Below, one piece after another: positions 51,890 to 62,510 of a stretch of 64,000 bases of DNA (positions within the stretch are counted from its first letter, which is position 1; each line of letters starts with the position of its first letter). The translations under genes were made by a program, and so were the position numbers. The DNA comes from Dorea_A amylophila (GTDB lineage: Bacteria > Bacillota > Clostridia > Lachnospirales > Lachnospiraceae): assembly GCF_025567265.1 (NCBI RefSeq), contig NZ_JAOQJW010000022.1, forward strand, positions 5,046 to 69,045. Direction: 5' to 3'. Under the pieces are notes generated by a model. It was not told the origin of the DNA and did not search any database. It saw only the letters and a program-made list of their open reading frames with translations.

Positions 51890-54118
51890 TTAAAAAATAT
51901 TCATCGGATTAAAGTCAAACTGTATCCTCATGTTCGCAAATCCTCTGTTGATCTCGATATAGCGTTCCATATGGTTCTTGATCCGCACAAGCACCTGATA
52001 TTCCTCACTTTTCAGATATATGACTTTCCGGTAAACGTCATTGACTTTTCCAACCGACGGACTTGCCGGTCCGATTACCTGCACTTCTCCGTCTGCGCTT
52101 ACCCGGATTGCATATTTCTTCAGATATTCTGCTGCCGTTGTAAGCTTATTTTCATCAGATCCGGTCATCAGGACTGCCATCAGCTGTGATGCCGGCGGAT
52201 ATCCCATCAGATCCCGGTAATTCATCTCTTTTTCATAGAAGCCTTCGTAATCCTGTCTCGCTGCCATCCGGATACTGTAATGATCCGGACTGTAAGTCTG
52301 TATTATTACCTCCCCCGGACGTCTGCCTCGTCCCGCACGGCCCGCCGCCTGTGTCAGAAGTTGGAATGTACGTTCTCCGGAACGGTAATCATCCGAATAC
52401 AGCGACATATCTGCCGCCAGAACACCGACCAGCGTCACATTTGGAAAATCATGTCCTTTTACGATCATCTGTGTCCCGATCATGATATCTGCTTCTTCGT
52501 CTGCGAATTTCGCCAGGATTTTCTCATGTCCGCCTTTGTTCTTCGTGGTATCCATGTCCATCCGAAGAACCCTTGCCTGTGGGAATTCCCGCTTCACCAG
52601 ATCTTCAATCTGCTGTGTTCCCGCCCGGAACCCTCCGATATACGGAGAACCGCACACCGGACAATTCTTAACAATCTGTGTCTCATACCCACAGTAATGA
52701 CAGACCATTTTTCCGCCCCGGTGTACCGACAGTGATACATCACAGTGAGGACATTTTACTACATATCCACAGGCTCTGCAAGAAACAAAGCCTGCGTATC
52801 CTCTCCGGTTCAGGAATAACATTATCTGTTCCTTCTTCTCCAGCCGGTCCTGCATCAGTACTTTTAACCGGTCACTTAAGATAGAACGGTTCCCATGCTT
52901 TAATTCTTCCCGCATATCTGCCACATATACTTCCGGGAGTGCCTGCTTCCCGGTGCGGTTCCTAAGCCTCAGCATCTGATATCTGCCACACTCACACGCA
53001 TAAAATGCTTCCAGAGACGGAGTTGCCGAACCAAGTACTACACTTGCGTCCTCCATCCGTGCTCTTTCGATTGCCGTCTCTCTTGCATGAAATCTCGGTA
53101 CCTGTTCACTCTTATAAGTCGGTTCATGCTCTTCGTCAATGACGATCAGTCCCAGTCGTTCGAACGGTGTGAACAGAGCCGATCTCGGACCAATCATGAT
53201 ATCGACTTCACCTTTTTTCACACGTTCCATCTGATCATAACGCTCTCCCTGTGACATCCTGGAATTCAGGATAGACACCCGTCCGCCAAATCTTGTGTAG
53301 AACCGCATCACGGTCTGATAGGTCAGTGCTATCTCCGGAATCAGTACGATTGCCTGTCTGCCTTCACTTAGGACTTTATCGATCATTTCCATATATACTT
53401 CTGTCTTGCCGCTTCCTGTCACCCCGTATAACAGATAAGTCTTACGGATTCCCTGCTCATAATCCTTCGAAAATGTCCGGATTGCCGCCTGCTGTTCTTC
53501 TGTATAAATGATTTCTTTTTGTTCTTTCTGCTGATAAATCACCGGGTTACGGTATACTTGTTCCGATTCCAGTGCCAGAACCTTCTGCTCTTCCAGTGCC
53601 CTTACCACACTTCTCGTCAGATTCAGCTTATGGATCAGAAAATCATAATCCTGTTCCGGCTGATCCAGAAGTGCCGCCAGAAGTCTGGCTCTTGCTTTCT
53701 GATTCTTGTGCAGATACAGTTCCAGCTTTTCTTTTCCCTCTGCTTCCGGCAAAAGAAGCCGTACCTTCTGCTTTTCCTTTGCTTTTTCTTTCTTCTTGAT
53801 CGGAAGTACCGTCTTCAGTGCCTGGATCATCGTTCCCCCGTAAGATTCCTTCATCCAGGCTGCCAGTGCAACAAGTTTACTTTCAATCGCCACACTTTCT
53901 TCGGCAATTTTTAAGACCTCTTTCATCTTCTCCGGTGCATACTCCGCACGTTCGGAGAATCCGGTTACATAGCCTTTGATTTCTTTATTTCCCATGCCGA
54001 ACGGAACTACAACTTCCATTCCAACCTTAAGCATCCCCTCCAGATGAGAGGGGATGCGGTATTGAAAGACTTTATCTAATTTTTCATGCGTAATATCAAC
54101 GATAATATCAGCGTACAT
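51890..54118 (-). CDS. priA: Primosomal protein N' (replication restart helicase PriA)
   Basis: DNA helicase that reloads the replisome at stalled forks. The 742-residue product has an N-terminal DNA-binding domain, Walker A GVTGSGKTEVYM, DEEH box, GSATPSLEAF, the zinc-binding cysteines CRACGYVVKCPHC, CHYCG and CPVCG, and the late helicase motif TQAAGRAGRG. It starts directly after the murE stop codon (TAAATG) and is followed by def. Confidence 0.96.
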   Translation of the reverse strand: MYADIIVDITHEKLDKVFQYRIPSHLEGMLKVGMEVVVPFGMGNKEIKGYVTGFSERAEYAPEKMKEVLKIAEESVAIESKLVALAAWMKESYGGTMIQALKTVLPIKKKEKAKEKQKVRLLLPEAEGKEKLELYLHKNQKARARLLAALLDQPEQDYDFLIHKLNLTRSVVRALEEQKVLALESEQVYRNPVIYQQKEQKEIIYTEEQQAAIRTFSKDYEQGIRKTYLLYGVTGSGKTEVYMEMIDKVLSEGRQAIVLIPEIALTYQTVMRFYTRFGGRVSILNSRMSQGERYDQMERVKKGEVDIMIGPRSALFTPFERLGLIVIDEEHEPTYKSEQVPRFHARETAIERARMEDASVVLGSATPSLEAFYACECGRYQMLRLRNRTGKQALPEVYVADMREELKHGNRSILSDRLKVLMQDRLEKKEQIMLFLNRRGYAGFVSCRACGYVVKCPHCDVSLSVHRGGKMVCHYCGYETQIVKNCPVCGSPYIGGFRAGTQQIEDLVKREFPQARVLRMDMDTTKNKGGHEKILAKFADEEADIMIGTQMIVKGHDFPNVTLVGVLAADMSLYSDDYRSGERTFQLLTQAAGRAGRGRRPGEVIIQTYSPDHYSIRMAARQDYEGFYEKEMNYRDLMGYPPASQLMAVLMTGSDENKLTTAAEYLKKYAIRVSADGEVQVIGPASPSVGKVNDVYRKVIYLKSEEYQVLVRIKNHMERYIEINRGFANMRIQFDFNPMNIF

Positions 54119-55582
54119 TTATTTCTTTAATTCCTCTAATACTTCCTTGATCAGAACACGTTCATCCATATCGTGTTTCACACCCTTGATTTCCTGATAT
54201 GTCTCATGTCCCTTTCCTGCCAGAATGATGACATCTCCAGGCTGGCCGTGTTCGATCGCATACTTGATTGCTTCTTTTCTGTCACAGATCGTGATGTATT
54301 TTCCATCTGTCTTCTTCATTCCTACTACAATGTCATCGATGATCGCCTGTGGTTCTTCAAATCTCGGGTTATCAGATGTGATGATCGTAAAGTCGGATAA
54401 TTTACCGGATACTTCACCCATCTCGTAACGTCTGGTCTTAGATCTGTTACCGCCGCAACCGAATACGGTCACGATTCTTTCCGGATGATAATCTCTTAAT
54501 GTATCCAGAAGACTTTCGAGTGCCATGGCATTATGTGCATAGTCGATCATCAATGTAAAGTCATCAGATACTTTGATCATCTCGATACGGCCTTTGACTC
54601 TTGCAACCTTCAGCGCCTTCTTAATATCTTCTACCGGCACACCGAAATGTCTGCATACGGCAATTGCTGTCAGTGAGTTATATACACTGAAGTCTCCGGG
54701 AATGTCGATCTCTACATCAAAGTCCATAAGTCCTGCTACATGATACTGTACTCCAAGGTATCCAGGTCTTGAGATGTGCTTTACATCCGTTGCACGAATA
54801 TCTGCTTTTTCAGAAAATCCAAATGTTTCCACTTTGCATGTTGCGTCTTTGAATATATCTTCGAACCATTTATCATCTACATTACCGATTCCGATCTTAC
54901 ACTGCTTGAATAACAGGCTCTTACAATATTTATATTCATTGAAATCTTTGTGCTCATTCGGTCCGATATGATCTTCTCCAAGGTTCGTAAAGATTCCGAT
55001 CTCAAATGGAATTCCTGCGGTACGATCCAGTTTCAACCCCTGTGAAGAAACTTCCATAACTACACATTCGCAGCCTTCTTCTACCATCTCTGAAAAATAT
55101 TTCTGAATGGTATAAGATTCCGGCGTTGTATTATTTGCCGGGATACTCTTATCTCCGATGATTGCCTCAATCGTACCGATCAGTCCGACTTTGATGCCGA
55201 CTTCTTCCAGAATGGATTTCACCATATAGGTTGTCGTTGTCTTTCCTTTTGTTCCTGTGATACCGATGACTTTCAGCTTCTCTGCCGGATATCCGAAATA
55301 TGCTGCCGAAGTTAATGCCAGTGCGTAACGGGTATTCTCTACCTTAATGACTGTCAATCCTTCCGGTGCTTCTACATCTTTTTCTACGATCACAGCCGCT
55401 GCTCCTTTTTCCGCAACCTGCTGTACATAAGCATGTCCGTCGGAAACCGCTCCGCTGATGCATACGAACACACTTCCTTCTGTCACTTTACGGGAATCGT
55501 TGATCAGTTCTGTGACTTCAATCTGGTCGTCTCCCTGTACTACTTCATATTCTAAACGTTCCAGTAACTGGGTTAATTTCAT
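54119..55582 (-). CDS. murE: UDP-N-acetylmuramyl-tripeptide synthetase MurE
   Basis: Cytosolic ligase that adds the third amino acid of the peptidoglycan peptide. The 487-residue product has GITGTKGKTTTTYMV (ATP loop), NNTTPESYTIQ, EVSSQGLKLDR, and DYAHNAMALESLL. The C-terminal motif DNPR (ITSDNPRFEEPQ) is typical of enzymes that add meso-diaminopimelate, not lysine. It is directly upstream of priA. Confidence 0.93.
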   Translation of the reverse strand: MKLTQLLERLEYEVVQGDDQIEVTELINDSRKVTEGSVFVCISGAVSDGHAYVQQVAEKGAAAVIVEKDVEAPEGLTVIKVENTRYALALTSAAYFGYPAEKLKVIGITGTKGKTTTTYMVKSILEEVGIKVGLIGTIEAIIGDKSIPANNTTPESYTIQKYFSEMVEEGCECVVMEVSSQGLKLDRTAGIPFEIGIFTNLGEDHIGPNEHKDFNEYKYCKSLLFKQCKIGIGNVDDKWFEDIFKDATCKVETFGFSEKADIRATDVKHISRPGYLGVQYHVAGLMDFDVEIDIPGDFSVYNSLTAIAVCRHFGVPVEDIKKALKVARVKGRIEMIKVSDDFTLMIDYAHNAMALESLLDTLRDYHPERIVTVFGCGGNRSKTRRYEMGEVSGKLSDFTIITSDNPRFEEPQAIIDDIVVGMKKTDGKYITICDRKEAIKYAIEHGQPGDVIILAGKGHETYQEIKGVKHDMDERVLIKEVLEELKK

Positions 55583-55708
55583 CTGATTGCCTCCTATTTT
55601 CCTACAATATCATAAGTATACCATCATTTTTCCATGCAGCAAAGGAAAAATTATGTTATAATAATAGTTAGAATATTTTGAAAAAATAAGAAAAGGGGAA
55701 TGTAACTT

Positions 55709-56926
55709 ATGAAAGCTTATGAAAGATTACTGAAATATGTCGTTGTCCGTACACCAAGTGACGAAAACAGCGAAACTGTACCATCTTCTGTATGCCAGTT
55801 CGATCTTGCAAGACTTCTGGAAGCGGAAATGAAAGATCTTGGACTGACGGATGTTGTTCTGGATGACCAGTGTTATCTGTATGGCAAGCTTCCGGCTACC
55901 GCAGGTCTGGAGGACAAACCGGCGATTGGATTCATCGCACATATGGACACTGTATCTGATTACTGTGACCATGATATCAAACCAATCGTTACTGAAAATT
56001 ATGACGGTGGCGAGCTTAAGCTTGGAACAAGTGATACTGTATTAAGTCCTAAGAACTTCCCACATCTGGAAAGTCTTAAGGGACGTACACTGATCACCTC
56101 CGATGGGACAACGGTTCTCGGTGCAGACGACAAAGCCGGAATTGCTGAGATCTTAACTATGATCGAACGTGTACAGGAAGAAAAGATTCCTCACGGACCT
56201 CTGTGCGTTGCATTTACACCGGATGAAGAGATCGGTACCGGTGCTTCTCACTTCAACGTAGAACAGTTTGGTGCAGACTATGGATACACACTGGACGGTG
56301 ATACCGAAGGTGAGATCCAGTACGAGAACTTCAATGCTTGTAAGGCTGATTTTGTGATCAAAGGATTCAACGTGCATCCTGGCTCTTCCAAAGATACCAT
56401 GATCAATGCAAGTCTTGTAGCTATGGAAATCAACAACGCACTTCCATCTATGGAAACACCTCGCGGAACAGAAGACTATGAAGGATTTTATCATCTGGTA
56501 AGTATGTCCGGAGAAGTTGCGGAAGCTGAACTTCATTATATCGTAAGAGACCATGACAAAGATCTCTTTGAAGCGAAGAAAAAAACTTTAAAATTAATCG
56601 AGAAAGACATGAATGAAAAATGGGGCGAAGGTACTGTAACACTTACCATTTCTGAACAGTACCGTAACATGGCTGAGATTATCTCCACCTGTATGCATCT
56701 GATTGACAATGCGAAAAAAGCATGTGAAAATGCAGATGTGACACCACTTGTACTTCCGATCCGCGGCGGTACAGACGGCTGTCAGTTAAGCTTCAAGGGC
56801 CTGCCTTGCCCGAATCTCGGAACAGGCGGACATGCTTATCACGGCCCTTACGAACATATTACAGTTGAGGGTATGGATAAGAGTGTGGATGTTGTTACAG
56901 AGCTTGTGAAATTGTATGCAATGTAA
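55709..56926 (+). CDS. pepT: Peptidase T (tripeptide aminopeptidase)
   Basis: Cytosolic zinc aminopeptidase of the M20B family that releases the N-terminal residue of tripeptides. The 405-residue product has FIAHMDTVSDYCDHDIKP (metal His and Asp), VLGADDKAGIAEI with the bridging Asp, FTPDEEIGTGASHF with the catalytic Glu, TLDGDTEG, and GGTDGCQLSFKGLPCPNLGT. AGGGGA precedes the ATG. It stands alone on the plus strand, divergent from murE. Confidence 0.96.
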   Translation: MKAYERLLKYVVVRTPSDENSETVPSSVCQFDLARLLEAEMKDLGLTDVVLDDQCYLYGKLPATAGLEDKPAIGFIAHMDTVSDYCDHDIKPIVTENYDGGELKLGTSDTVLSPKNFPHLESLKGRTLITSDGTTVLGADDKAGIAEILTMIERVQEEKIPHGPLCVAFTPDEEIGTGASHFNVEQFGADYGYTLDGDTEGEIQYENFNACKADFVIKGFNVHPGSSKDTMINASLVAMEINNALPSMETPRGTEDYEGFYHLVSMSGEVAEAELHYIVRDHDKDLFEAKKKTLKLIEKDMNEKWGEGTVTLTISEQYRNMAEIISTCMHLIDNAKKACENADVTPLVLPIRGGTDGCQLSFKGLPCPNLGTGGHAYHGPYEHITVEGMDKSVDVVTELVKLYAM

Positions 56927-56941
56927 AGATTTTCTTTTTAA

Positions 56942-56986
56942 AGCAAGAAGACCTGCCGGTAATCGGCTGGTCTTCTTGCTCTTTTA
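56942..56986 (+). terminator. Intrinsic terminator of pepT
   Basis: AGCAAGAAGACCTGCCG (56942-56958) pairs with CGGCTGGTCTTCTTGCT (56964-56980), one mismatch, followed by CTTTTATG. Confidence 0.9.
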
Positions 56987-57015
56987 TGTCTCTTCTAATT
57001 TTTTACTGTCTTATT

Positions 57016-57897
57016 TTACAGTTCAATATCCGGAAGTTCTTCCTTGAATCCTTCTCCTACTACTTCGTTCGATTCTACGATAATAGTGAATGCTTTCGGA
57101 TCGATGGTATGTACCATCTTCTTAATGGTATACATCTGCTTGTTATTGCAGGCGCACATTACGACATCTTTGTCTTTCTTTGAATAACTTCCGATTCCTT
57201 TTAAGATTGTAGATCCTCTTCCTGAGTAAGCGTCAATCTGTTCTGCAATCTCAGCACCTTTGTCGGTTACGATCAGGGTCATCTTACCTTCATCGATACC
57301 GTACATGATTCTGTCCATTACCATTGCCATCAGATAAGTAACGACGACACCGTAGATCAGGCCGTCTATATCCTTGAATACCAGTGCTGTGCCAAGAATG
57401 ATAGTACAAATATCAAGGACAAATGTAATAATTCCAAGCGTAATATGTGGTTTTACTTTCTTGATTGCCACACTGATAAAGTCCTGTCCACCTGTTGAAG
57501 AACCTCTCATGAAGATCATGGCATATCCGATTCCGCATAATACGCCCATACACAGAGCTGCCAGCAGTCTGCTTCCGTCATAGACCGGAAACAGTGGTGC
57601 TACGTAGTCCATCAGTAATGATGAAATGATCATCGATTTCATGGACTTTAAGAAAAATTCTTTTCCTAAAAATTTATAACAGAAGATTGCAACAGGTACA
57701 TTCAAGATGATGGTTCCGGCACCAACCGGAAGGCCAAATAAGTGATACAGAATGATTGCGATACCGGAAAATCCTGCTACCGGGAAATCTGCATTCAATG
57801 CAAAGTTGTAAATACCAACTGCGATGATCATACCTGCTACGATATCCACAAGGATATCAATGAATAATTCTTTCCAATTTACATTTTTCATTTCCAT
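57016..57897 (-). CDS. YitT family membrane protein
   Basis: Integral membrane protein of 293 residues with about six helices, the family stretch MRGSSTGGQDFISVAIKK and a C-terminal soluble DUF2179 domain (ADKGAEIAEQ-like region VTDKGAEIAEQIDAYSGRGS to VVGEGF). Function unknown; a solute or metabolite exporter is assumed for the family. It is a paralogue of the protein at 2969-3811 with the same domain order. Single gene, convergent with pepT. Confidence 0.88.
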   Translation of the reverse strand: MEMKNVNWKELFIDILVDIVAGMIIAVGIYNFALNADFPVAGFSGIAIILYHLFGLPVGAGTIILNVPVAIFCYKFLGKEFFLKSMKSMIISSLLMDYVAPLFPVYDGSRLLAALCMGVLCGIGYAMIFMRGSSTGGQDFISVAIKKVKPHITLGIITFVLDICTIILGTALVFKDIDGLIYGVVVTYLMAMVMDRIMYGIDEGKMTLIVTDKGAEIAEQIDAYSGRGSTILKGIGSYSKKDKDVVMCACNNKQMYTIKKMVHTIDPKAFTIIVESNEVVGEGFKEELPDIEL

Positions 57898-57978
57898 TCC
57901 TCCTAGATTTATTTTTTAATCTTTGTGGACATATCTCTCACGACCAATGTCTTTTGATGATGTCCGCTTTATTTATAA

Positions 57979-58030
57979 ACAAACAAAGAAAGCAGCCACA
58001 AATTATATGTAAATATAATTCGCAACTGCT
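57979..58030 (-). terminator. Terminator of the beta-glucoside operon
   Basis: Minus-strand AGCAG (58030-58026) and AATTAT pair with ATAATT and CTGCT (ending 57991), with an internal mismatch, followed by TTCTTTG. Confidence 0.5.
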
Positions 58031-58067
58031 CTTATGCTCATAACTATATCAAATTTCATTAGTTTTG

Positions 58068-58847
58068 TCAAGGATTTTTCCTACCCAGCAATTTCAACAC
58101 GGTCTTTCCCACTCCTGACTCCTCATTCGTATATTCAGTAATATGCGCTGCCCGTTCTTTCAATTCCCTGGTACCATTCTTCATTGCATAGGATTCCGGG
58201 AACTGATCTATCATTGACAGATCATTCCATCCATCCCCGAATACAACCACTTCTTCTGACTTTATATCATAGTATTCTGCAACTTGTTTCAACATAATTC
58301 CCTTTTGAGCCTTTGGTGCGGTAACCTCCATATTATCTGCAAATGAAGATAATACGCTAAGTCCTGTCTCTTCAAAAATCTCCTGCTTAAGTCTTTTTAT
58401 CTTTTCTGTATCTTTACTGAAACATAGTATCTTTCTTATCTTGTATTTCTTTTCAAAAATCTGCTGCCATCCCTCTTCCAGAAAATCTGCATATTTCATC
58501 TCTTTCGTAGTCGCATAATCCCCATGATCCGTATTGATCTCGAACTTTATCCCCTCTGCATCCAGTTTTCTGCACACTTTTGCTGCCTTTTCAGGATCCA
58601 TATCCTCCGCAAATATCAGTCTTCCTTCTTCATCCCGAAATTCTGCCCCATTCATTAATACATATCCACAGTTGATCCCATACTGTTGCATAAGCGGCAT
58701 TGCACCTCTGTAAGATCTTCCGGTTACCGTCATCCACCTGACTCCCTGTCCCTGCGCGGTCTCTACTGCCTTAGCATTTATCCCGGATACTGACCAGTCA
58801 TTTTTCAACATTGTTCCATCCAGATCAGTTGCAATCATCTTTATCAT
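58068..58847 (-). CDS. HAD hydrolase, Cof type
   Basis: Predicted sugar-phosphate phosphatase of 259 residues. ATDLDGTML at 6-14 holds the two catalytic aspartates, TVTGRSY is motif II and VVFGDGWNDLSMI motifs III/IV, with a C2 cap between. Its start overlaps the end of the PRD regulator gene by 23 bases, so it belongs to the operon with the GH3 enzyme and the PTS, perhaps clearing surplus sugar phosphate. The substrate is not known. Confidence 0.86.
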   Translation of the reverse strand: MIKMIATDLDGTMLKNDWSVSGINAKAVETAQGQGVRWMTVTGRSYRGAMPLMQQYGINCGYVLMNGAEFRDEEGRLIFAEDMDPEKAAKVCRKLDAEGIKFEINTDHGDYATTKEMKYADFLEEGWQQIFEKKYKIRKILCFSKDTEKIKRLKQEIFEETGLSVLSSFADNMEVTAPKAQKGIMLKQVAEYYDIKSEEVVVFGDGWNDLSMIDQFPESYAMKNGTRELKERAAHITEYTNEESGVGKTVLKLLGRKNP

Positions 58848-60303
58848 AATCTGTTCCTTCCTTCATCAGATACTCCTGGATCGCTTTCAGATTTTCTTCT
58901 TTCAACAAGTAATCCACGTATATAATTTTTGTCTTTTTTGGAAACTCTACACCATATACTCTGGAACCCGATATTACCAGATCTACCGGAACCGGATCCA
59001 GTCTGTACTCCGCCAGAGACATCTTCTCCAGAATGTGTATCTTTTCACCACAGTAATCTGTAATCTGCCTTGCCATATTATCCGCAAAGCTTTCACCAAT
59101 GTCACATAAAATAACGGCTTTTAATCTCTGGAAGTCATATGCCTTTAAGTAAATTGCAACATAACAGATCTCATGTACATTGGCTATAAATTGATATTTT
59201 TCCTGCAGTATCTGGTTCAGTTCTTCTGCCATCCGCACTTCTCGTTCGTAATATTCCAATACATTTTCCAGTGTCGGATTTGTCTCAAAATATCCCTGTT
59301 CTATCCGTTCTATCATCTTTCCGATGTGTACAGACAGTCTCGTGAATAATTCTTCATTATTTCTGTAATCTGTATGATATTTCCGGTCAACTATTTCAAG
59401 AAATTCTTTCGTAATCTCTGTATATTCTTCCGGAACTTCATACGTTTTTCCCTGTGTGTACAATATTCTTTTTGCTCTCAGACACTCTGCCATATAACTG
59501 CGTTCCTGCTTTGGAATATCATATTCCTTTTTTTCAAGAAATCTGCATATTTCTTCTACACATGGCCAAGTCTCATAATCTCCGGCATCTTCTTCCAGTT
59601 CAAATCCTTTTTCTCTCCGCATAAGACTGACAAATATATCCAGGGCAAACCCTTCGATTGCTTTATCTATTAACCGATATCCGTATTGTTGTAATATCGC
59701 CGGAAGTGCTTTATATAGTGCAATATAATCTTCATATTTTTCACTTCCAAACAGGAACGTGATCACACGTTCCATCAATATCGCACCATACGTATAATAG
59801 TTCATGATCTCCGCCAGGGCATGTCTGCGGATTTTTTCCGGACCCGTAATTCTTGACCCCTTACTGCTTACCTCTATCGTCAGTCCATGGTACCATCTGC
59901 ATGCATCCTGTATTTCTTTCTTGGTCTGCAGCATTGCTGTTTTAGATACAAATAATTTTTCTGCTGTCCGTTGTATAGAAATCGGGCGCTTTTCAAAAAA
60001 CAAAGTGGTAAATCCAAATAAAAATCTTTCATCCGGCGTCTCCGGCAATATTACATTCTTACTCTTCCTGATCATACGATCCAGGACCTTCTGTACATTT
60101 TGTTTTTCTTCTGCTTTCAGATAATACCCTCCAGTATTAGACGAATAAATTCCAACATTCTCCTGTCTCAGGATTTCATTAATTTCTTTTACTTCGTTTC
60201 GCAATGTTCTCTGGCTGATATCTAATTTATCCATCAATTCGGCAGACGACATTCTTTCATGTCCAAGCAACGCCCTGATCAGCTTTATCTTTCTATTATA
60301 CAT
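58825..60303 (-). CDS. PRD-domain transcriptional regulator of the PTS operon
   Basis: Activator or antiterminator-like regulator of 492 residues. The N-terminus is a DNA-binding HTH (SSAELMDKLDISQRTLRNEV at about 19-38), so it acts on DNA, unlike BglG. A second HTH_Mga-like region is at about 105-130 (SIQRTAEKLFVSKTAMLQTK). Two PRD domains follow (about 175-270 and 285-390), then an EIIB-like domain (AVILCDIGESFADNMARQI). There is no EIIA part. It is likely phosphorylated by the PTS and controls the flanking GH3 and EIIBC genes. Confidence 0.82.
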   Translation of the reverse strand: MYNRKIKLIRALLGHERMSSAELMDKLDISQRTLRNEVKEINEILRQENVGIYSSNTGGYYLKAEEKQNVQKVLDRMIRKSKNVILPETPDERFLFGFTTLFFEKRPISIQRTAEKLFVSKTAMLQTKKEIQDACRWYHGLTIEVSSKGSRITGPEKIRRHALAEIMNYYTYGAILMERVITFLFGSEKYEDYIALYKALPAILQQYGYRLIDKAIEGFALDIFVSLMRREKGFELEEDAGDYETWPCVEEICRFLEKKEYDIPKQERSYMAECLRAKRILYTQGKTYEVPEEYTEITKEFLEIVDRKYHTDYRNNEELFTRLSVHIGKMIERIEQGYFETNPTLENVLEYYEREVRMAEELNQILQEKYQFIANVHEICYVAIYLKAYDFQRLKAVILCDIGESFADNMARQITDYCGEKIHILEKMSLAEYRLDPVPVDLVISGSRVYGVEFPKKTKIIYVDYLLKEENLKAIQEYLMKEGTDYDKDDCN

Positions 60304-60339
60304 TTACTCACCCTGGTTCGTTTCTTCTACTTTGATTTT

Positions 60340-62478
60340 TTATCCGACCGTCAGTTCCATTCTCTGAAAGTTCCGGCCGTCATTACTAACCAATATTGTA
60401 TATTCCCCTTTTTCTTTTGTCCAGCCCTTTCCCGGTATCCAGCGTTCCAGTGTCTTTTCTTCTATCGGAATAACGATTTCTTTACTCTTTCCCGGCTGTA
60501 ATTCAATTTTTTTATAAGCCACAAGTTCTTTCACCGGCCTTGCGACCAAAGATTTTTTCTTCCCGATATAAATCTGGACTACCGTTTTTCCTGTCATATT
60601 TCCAAGATTTGTCACCTTCACAGGTACCAGGTATTCCTGTTCTTGTCTGACAATTTTTCCATTGACCTGTACATCATATTCCGTGTAACTCAAGCCATAT
60701 CCAAATGAATACAATGGTTCATTCGGTATATCCAGATACTGTGATTTATATCGTGGTTCCTGCACCAGATCGGCTTTTGGGCGTCCTGTCGGAGCCATAT
60801 CATAGGACACAGGGATCTGACCGCTTCCATATGGAAAACTCATCGCCAGTTTTCCGGAAGGATTCTTTTCTCCATACAGCAGTGCTGCTGCTGCATTGCC
60901 GCCTTCCGTTCCCGGAAACCACATTTCCAGAACTGCATCTGCATATTCTTTCACCTTTCTTAAGTCCAATGGACGTCCATTAAACAGTAATACTACTACC
61001 GGAATCTGATGTTCATGAAGTTTTTTCAAAAGGCTGATCTGATGTTCCGGCAGTTCGATCACAGATCTGCTTCCTGCTTCACCGGACCATAGCTCTGGTT
61101 CACCAAGTGCCAGTACTACTACATCTCCCGATGCTACAGTCTGTACGATACGGTCTGAATCTTGTTCTGTCACTTCTTCATATGCAGTCTGAATCACTTC
61201 CTTTATCCGGCCGCCCTTTAAAATAAGTCCGTCTTTTACTGTTATGGCATCTTCTACGATACCGTCAACCGACCACGGACCCAGAATATTTTTACTTTCT
61301 GCATATGGTCCGGTCAGAATAACCGGCGTCTCTTTCGTCAGTGGTAGAATTCCGTTATTTTCCAATAGTACAGCCGACTCTGTGGCCGCATGGAATGCTG
61401 CCCTTTTTTTATCCGGACTTCGAAGTTCCCGCATTTCCCGCTCTGGATCAACTCCGCGGTATGGATCTTCAAATAACCCCAGTTCGTTTTTCAAGATCAG
61501 GACTTTTTCCACCGCTTCATCTAATATAGCTTCCAGATGTGGAAATTTCTTAACATATACTTCTATGTGTTTTACTATGGCTGCTGTCGCCATCTCAATC
61601 TGTACCCCGGATTCCAGAGCAAGTCTTCCGGCCTCTGCTTCCTCTTCTGCTACACCATGCTTGATCAGTTCCAGTACCGCCCCCCAGTCTGAAATCACGG
61701 TTCCCTCAAATTCAAGATCTTTTCTTAGTATATCCTGCAAAAGCCATGGATTTGCCGTCGCCGGAATTCCATTCAATGCTTCAAATGCTGCCATTACCAA
61801 TTTAACTCCTGCATCAATACAAGCCTTGAACGGAGGAAAATATTTATTTCTCAGACGGAATTCTGATACATCGGAAGTATTATAATCTCTTCCCCCTTCT
61901 GCCGCACCATATGCTGCAAAATGTTTCACACATGCTGCCAGACGGTCCGGATCCTTCAGATTTTCCCCCTGGTATCCTTCTACCATCGCTTTTCCAAAGT
62001 CACAATTTAATTTACTATCTTCCCCAAAGCTTTCCATCACGCGTCCCCATCTCGGATCTCTTACGACATCTACCATCGGGGAAAATGTCACTTGATATCC
62101 TGCGGCACTTCCTTCTTTCGCAGATATTCTGGCACATTCCCGGACCATTCCCGGGTCAAATGATCCTGCCATAGCCAACGGTACCGGAAATATTGTCTGA
62201 TACCCATGTACAATATCCGTCATAAACATCAGCGGAATCTGTAATCTGCTTCTTTCCAGATTCTCCTTCTGGATATTTCTCATAGATACCGCATCAAGTT
62301 TTCCCAAGATGCTCCCACACAGCCACTTCTTTTCTTCACTGATCCCAAGCTTTGTCTCTGTTCCGGTCAGCTGACTTCCCTGAATTGCAAAATACCGGGA
62401 AGGTAATTGCGTTACCTGCCCGGCTTTTTCTTCAAGAGTCATCTGCCGGATAAGAACTTTTATTTGATTCCTGTCCAT
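60340..62478 (-). CDS. GH3 beta-glucosidase
   Basis: Cytosolic glycoside hydrolase of 712 residues. The N-terminal barrel has FMTDIVHGYQTIFPVPLAMA, VVRDPRWGRVMESFGED, CVKHFAAYGAAEGGRDYN, and the nucleophile Asp in TVISDWGAV. The C-terminal half has the alpha/beta sandwich and a fibronectin III-like end. No signal peptide. It follows the PTS gene by 32 bases. Likely substrates are beta-glucosides; whether it acts on phosphorylated ones delivered by the PTS is uncertain, since such enzymes are usually GH1 or GH4. Confidence 0.9.
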   Translation of the reverse strand: MDRNQIKVLIRQMTLEEKAGQVTQLPSRYFAIQGSQLTGTETKLGISEEKKWLCGSILGKLDAVSMRNIQKENLERSRLQIPLMFMTDIVHGYQTIFPVPLAMAGSFDPGMVRECARISAKEGSAAGYQVTFSPMVDVVRDPRWGRVMESFGEDSKLNCDFGKAMVEGYQGENLKDPDRLAACVKHFAAYGAAEGGRDYNTSDVSEFRLRNKYFPPFKACIDAGVKLVMAAFEALNGIPATANPWLLQDILRKDLEFEGTVISDWGAVLELIKHGVAEEEAEAGRLALESGVQIEMATAAIVKHIEVYVKKFPHLEAILDEAVEKVLILKNELGLFEDPYRGVDPEREMRELRSPDKKRAAFHAATESAVLLENNGILPLTKETPVILTGPYAESKNILGPWSVDGIVEDAITVKDGLILKGGRIKEVIQTAYEEVTEQDSDRIVQTVASGDVVVLALGEPELWSGEAGSRSVIELPEHQISLLKKLHEHQIPVVVLLFNGRPLDLRKVKEYADAVLEMWFPGTEGGNAAAALLYGEKNPSGKLAMSFPYGSGQIPVSYDMAPTGRPKADLVQEPRYKSQYLDIPNEPLYSFGYGLSYTEYDVQVNGKIVRQEQEYLVPVKVTNLGNMTGKTVVQIYIGKKKSLVARPVKELVAYKKIELQPGKSKEIVIPIEEKTLERWIPGKGWTKEKGEYTILVSNDGRNFQRMELTVG

Positions 62479-62510
62479 TTTACTCTTCCTTATAATTCTG
62501 TCTTCATTTT